Assembly (NCBI GenBank): GCA_013290125.1
Contig: JABCYQ010000016.1
Location: 1-62,690 of the forward strand
Reading direction: 5' to 3'
Origin: Vulcanimicrobiota bacterium
GTDB lineage: Bacteria > Vulcanimicrobiota > Vulcanimicrobiia > Eremiobacterales > Eremiobacteraceae
DNA length: 62,690 nt
Under the pieces are notes generated by a model. It had not been told where the DNA came from and did not search any database. It saw only the letters and a list, made by a program, of their open reading frames with translations. The translations under genes and the position numbers were made by a program. Numbering within the stretch: position 1 is the stretch's first letter; every line of letters begins with the position of its first letter. Below are positions 62,301 through 62,690 of this stretch, piece after piece.

Positions 62301-62690
62301 CCTAAGGCTGAAGCCGTCGACGCCGGATAGTTGTCGTACGAGCGTAGGACGGGGACGCCGTCGAACTCGTAGCCGACTTGGTCGTTGTCACCGCCGCGGA
62401 TATGGATCGTCTGGAACCAGCCCTGCTGGCCTGGGATGACGACGACACCCGGGGTGGTCGCGATAGCGCCGTAAGCAGCATCAAGGCTGCCGCCGCCGCC
62501 GAGCGAGCCGACTTTGGCTTGCGTCGCTGCGTTGACCGAATAGACGTCAGCTGTCGTTCCGGCCTTTACGAGCGCGCTGGCCGCAGTCGTCGTGACGTGA
62601 CCGAGGACCTTGGTCGATGCTCGCGTCTGCAATCGTATGCCCTGAGTGTTGTCGGCAAACACCGAGACACCAGGCTGTGAGATCGTGTCG
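59303..62690 (-). CDS. TonB-dependent outer-membrane receptor, N-terminus cut off by the window end
   Basis: At least 1128 residues are present and the frame stays open to base 62690. The text ahead of the plug (SQPGVSVFADNTQGIRLQTRASTK) belongs to a region after a missing signal peptide and probable carboxypeptidase-regulatory-like domain. The plug follows (TTPGVVVIPGQQGWFQTIHIRGGDNDQVGYEFDGVPVLRSYDNYPASTASALGQQELQVYTG). A very large beta-barrel ends in an aromatic F-F-V pattern (NAFFGVKIKL), as barrel assembly requires. It is longer than the first receptor and has several inserted loops rich in Cys (CYVTAQVHPTDPAVGTPVNCYSP, SSCGSGSCEWF). Its likely cargo is a large oligosaccharide or peptide. 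The true start lies outside the window. Confidence 0.9.
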   Translation of the reverse strand, partial: DTISQPGVSVFADNTQGIRLQTRASTKVLGHVTTTAASALVKAGTTADVYSVNAATQAKVGSLGGGGSLDAAYGAIATTPGVVVIPGQQGWFQTIHIRGGDNDQVGYEFDGVPVLRSYDNYPASTASALGQQELQVYTGAAPASSESQGLAGYINQVIRNGTYPGFGEVNFGVGTPTLYNKANIQVGGATPDRNFTYFVGLGGYHQQFRWYDQSNGAGITQLWGTPAARLGCPVAAGTSQSAGGNPNLSSCYATQIGPGGYALASPDLFGNASDVWDYENVVNLHFGLPHRNDAGKDDIQLLYDNSYLHNLDYSSASDWGVTTPGPLQTLNGGPAFGYLSGPGFGAQYLGKVGVGLGSSVNAGQLQGLVTPYYFPYNPASTHPSALFGGALAAIPVNQRDGSANPNSIIKLQYQKNIGTSSYFRIYGFSNYSVWPQTAPNTAWTNFIGYFPLNYYVQTTTNGVSASYASQINDKNLINVEVSDSYAHDYRANDTTMVNGANRPFLWAVNSSSPTSGTCYVTAQVHPTDPAVGTPVNCYSPFAGTVTLGGISQAALTLPSSCGSGSCEWFVAENGRRGGGNQADPTFISGSITDQWKPTGQLLFNYGVRVDSFRYKLSDTGGSARTFWFNSLNTGWCVLPGAGNTPSPNPNDAKGVNQPCPAGQVPVHLTNLPNDTTQFNVFEPRIGGTYTLNPSNVLRFSYGKYTQAPNTAFQQYNLLQQDLASYDANNFWKAGFTTTTHAIRPPTSANYDLSWEHQSGDMSFKVTPFLRQTKDQIQNFFLDQKTNFVSGLNAGRQTSDGVEFELTKGDFNRNGLSGLFSLTFTNSLIKYSPLQNGGSVLSTVNLAIQQYNSFTAACKNAVSSNSPTALCGTFGNGNAVATETNGIANPYYNAPVRPLFDLNGSYAPFNTIPGGIESTNASYETPVTATLVLNYKVNKLSISPQFQFFEGVPYGAPLVGYGVNPATCAALTGGSVAGDPRYKFGGTGNPFDALTCGAAANNPNGLPTSVPVPDPFTGNFDNLGAFKSPNEIMMHMQIGYDVSPRVALTLNLVNLVSSCSGGTSEPWTRLANNKACSYTLPGYNAPLPFGSNFYNPGASFQPMVQYPYQENPISNALPFNAFFGVKIKL

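Overview
The window is about 62.7 kb of a GC-rich, diderm (outer-membrane-bearing) bacterial chromosome. The outer membrane is shown by two TonB-dependent receptors, one with an N-terminal carboxypeptidase-regulatory-like domain. There are also many lipoproteins, a copper-amine-oxidase-N ('stalk') domain protein, acidic-type S53 (sedolisin) proteases, BTAD/MalT-like and CadC-like regulators and Uma2 proteins. This mix reminds me of uncultivated soil phyla such as Candidatus Eremiobacterota (WPS-2). That placement is an inference; no 16S gene is in the window.

Region 1 (1-4210) is the end of an rRNA operon. The 23S gene (5' end cut by the window edge) is interrupted by three group I introns. 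By conserved flanks they sit after E. coli positions U1917, U1931 and U2500. The first carries a single-motif LAGLIDADG endonuclease gene whose stop codon lies inside the ribozyme core. Introns 1 and 2 are related and are separated by an exon of only 14 nt. A 5S gene and a strong terminator follow.

Region 2 (4250-8100) holds a small Cys-rich protein, a membrane-anchored protein with a paralogue at the far end of the window, an Uma2 endonuclease-like gene, a duplicated 125-bp segment carrying an Uma2 remnant, a lipoprotein and a LuxR-type ATPase regulator that lacks its TPR domain.

Region 3 (8088-23100) holds an SDR dehydrogenase divergent from a very unusual GH1 glycosidase. That enzyme has a family-3 solute-binding domain, apparently circularly permuted, inserted in its barrel. 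A diiron heme-oxygenase-like enzyme follows, then a 1063-residue BTAD regulator and two secreted sedolisins with a 44-residue CxxC protein between them. An exported beta-propeller protein and the stalk-domain protein end the region.

Region 4 (23200-36900) is mixed: methionine sulfoxide repair (msrA and an fRMsr-like GAF protein), a DUF4139 protein, a DUF72 protein, a GH10 xylanase, a frameshifted YbhB protein, an epimerase-SRPBCC fusion, two orphan solute-binding lipoproteins, an MFS transporter and a cupredoxin.

Region 5 (36888-62690) holds a large exported protein, a MOSC operon, a long-chain-alcohol-oxidase-like GMC enzyme, proline dehydrogenase, a TonB receptor, fumC, a 3-hydroxyisobutyrate-dehydrogenase-like enzyme, a CadC-like regulator, a dehydrogenase-dehydrogenase-cupin operon, a large secreted zinc metalloprotease and a second, window-truncated TonB receptor.

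Several families of short GC-rich palindromes are scattered between genes, and one copy lies inside a coding region. Together the genes suggest a heterotroph that degrades external protein and plant polysaccharide and takes up the products through the outer membrane.
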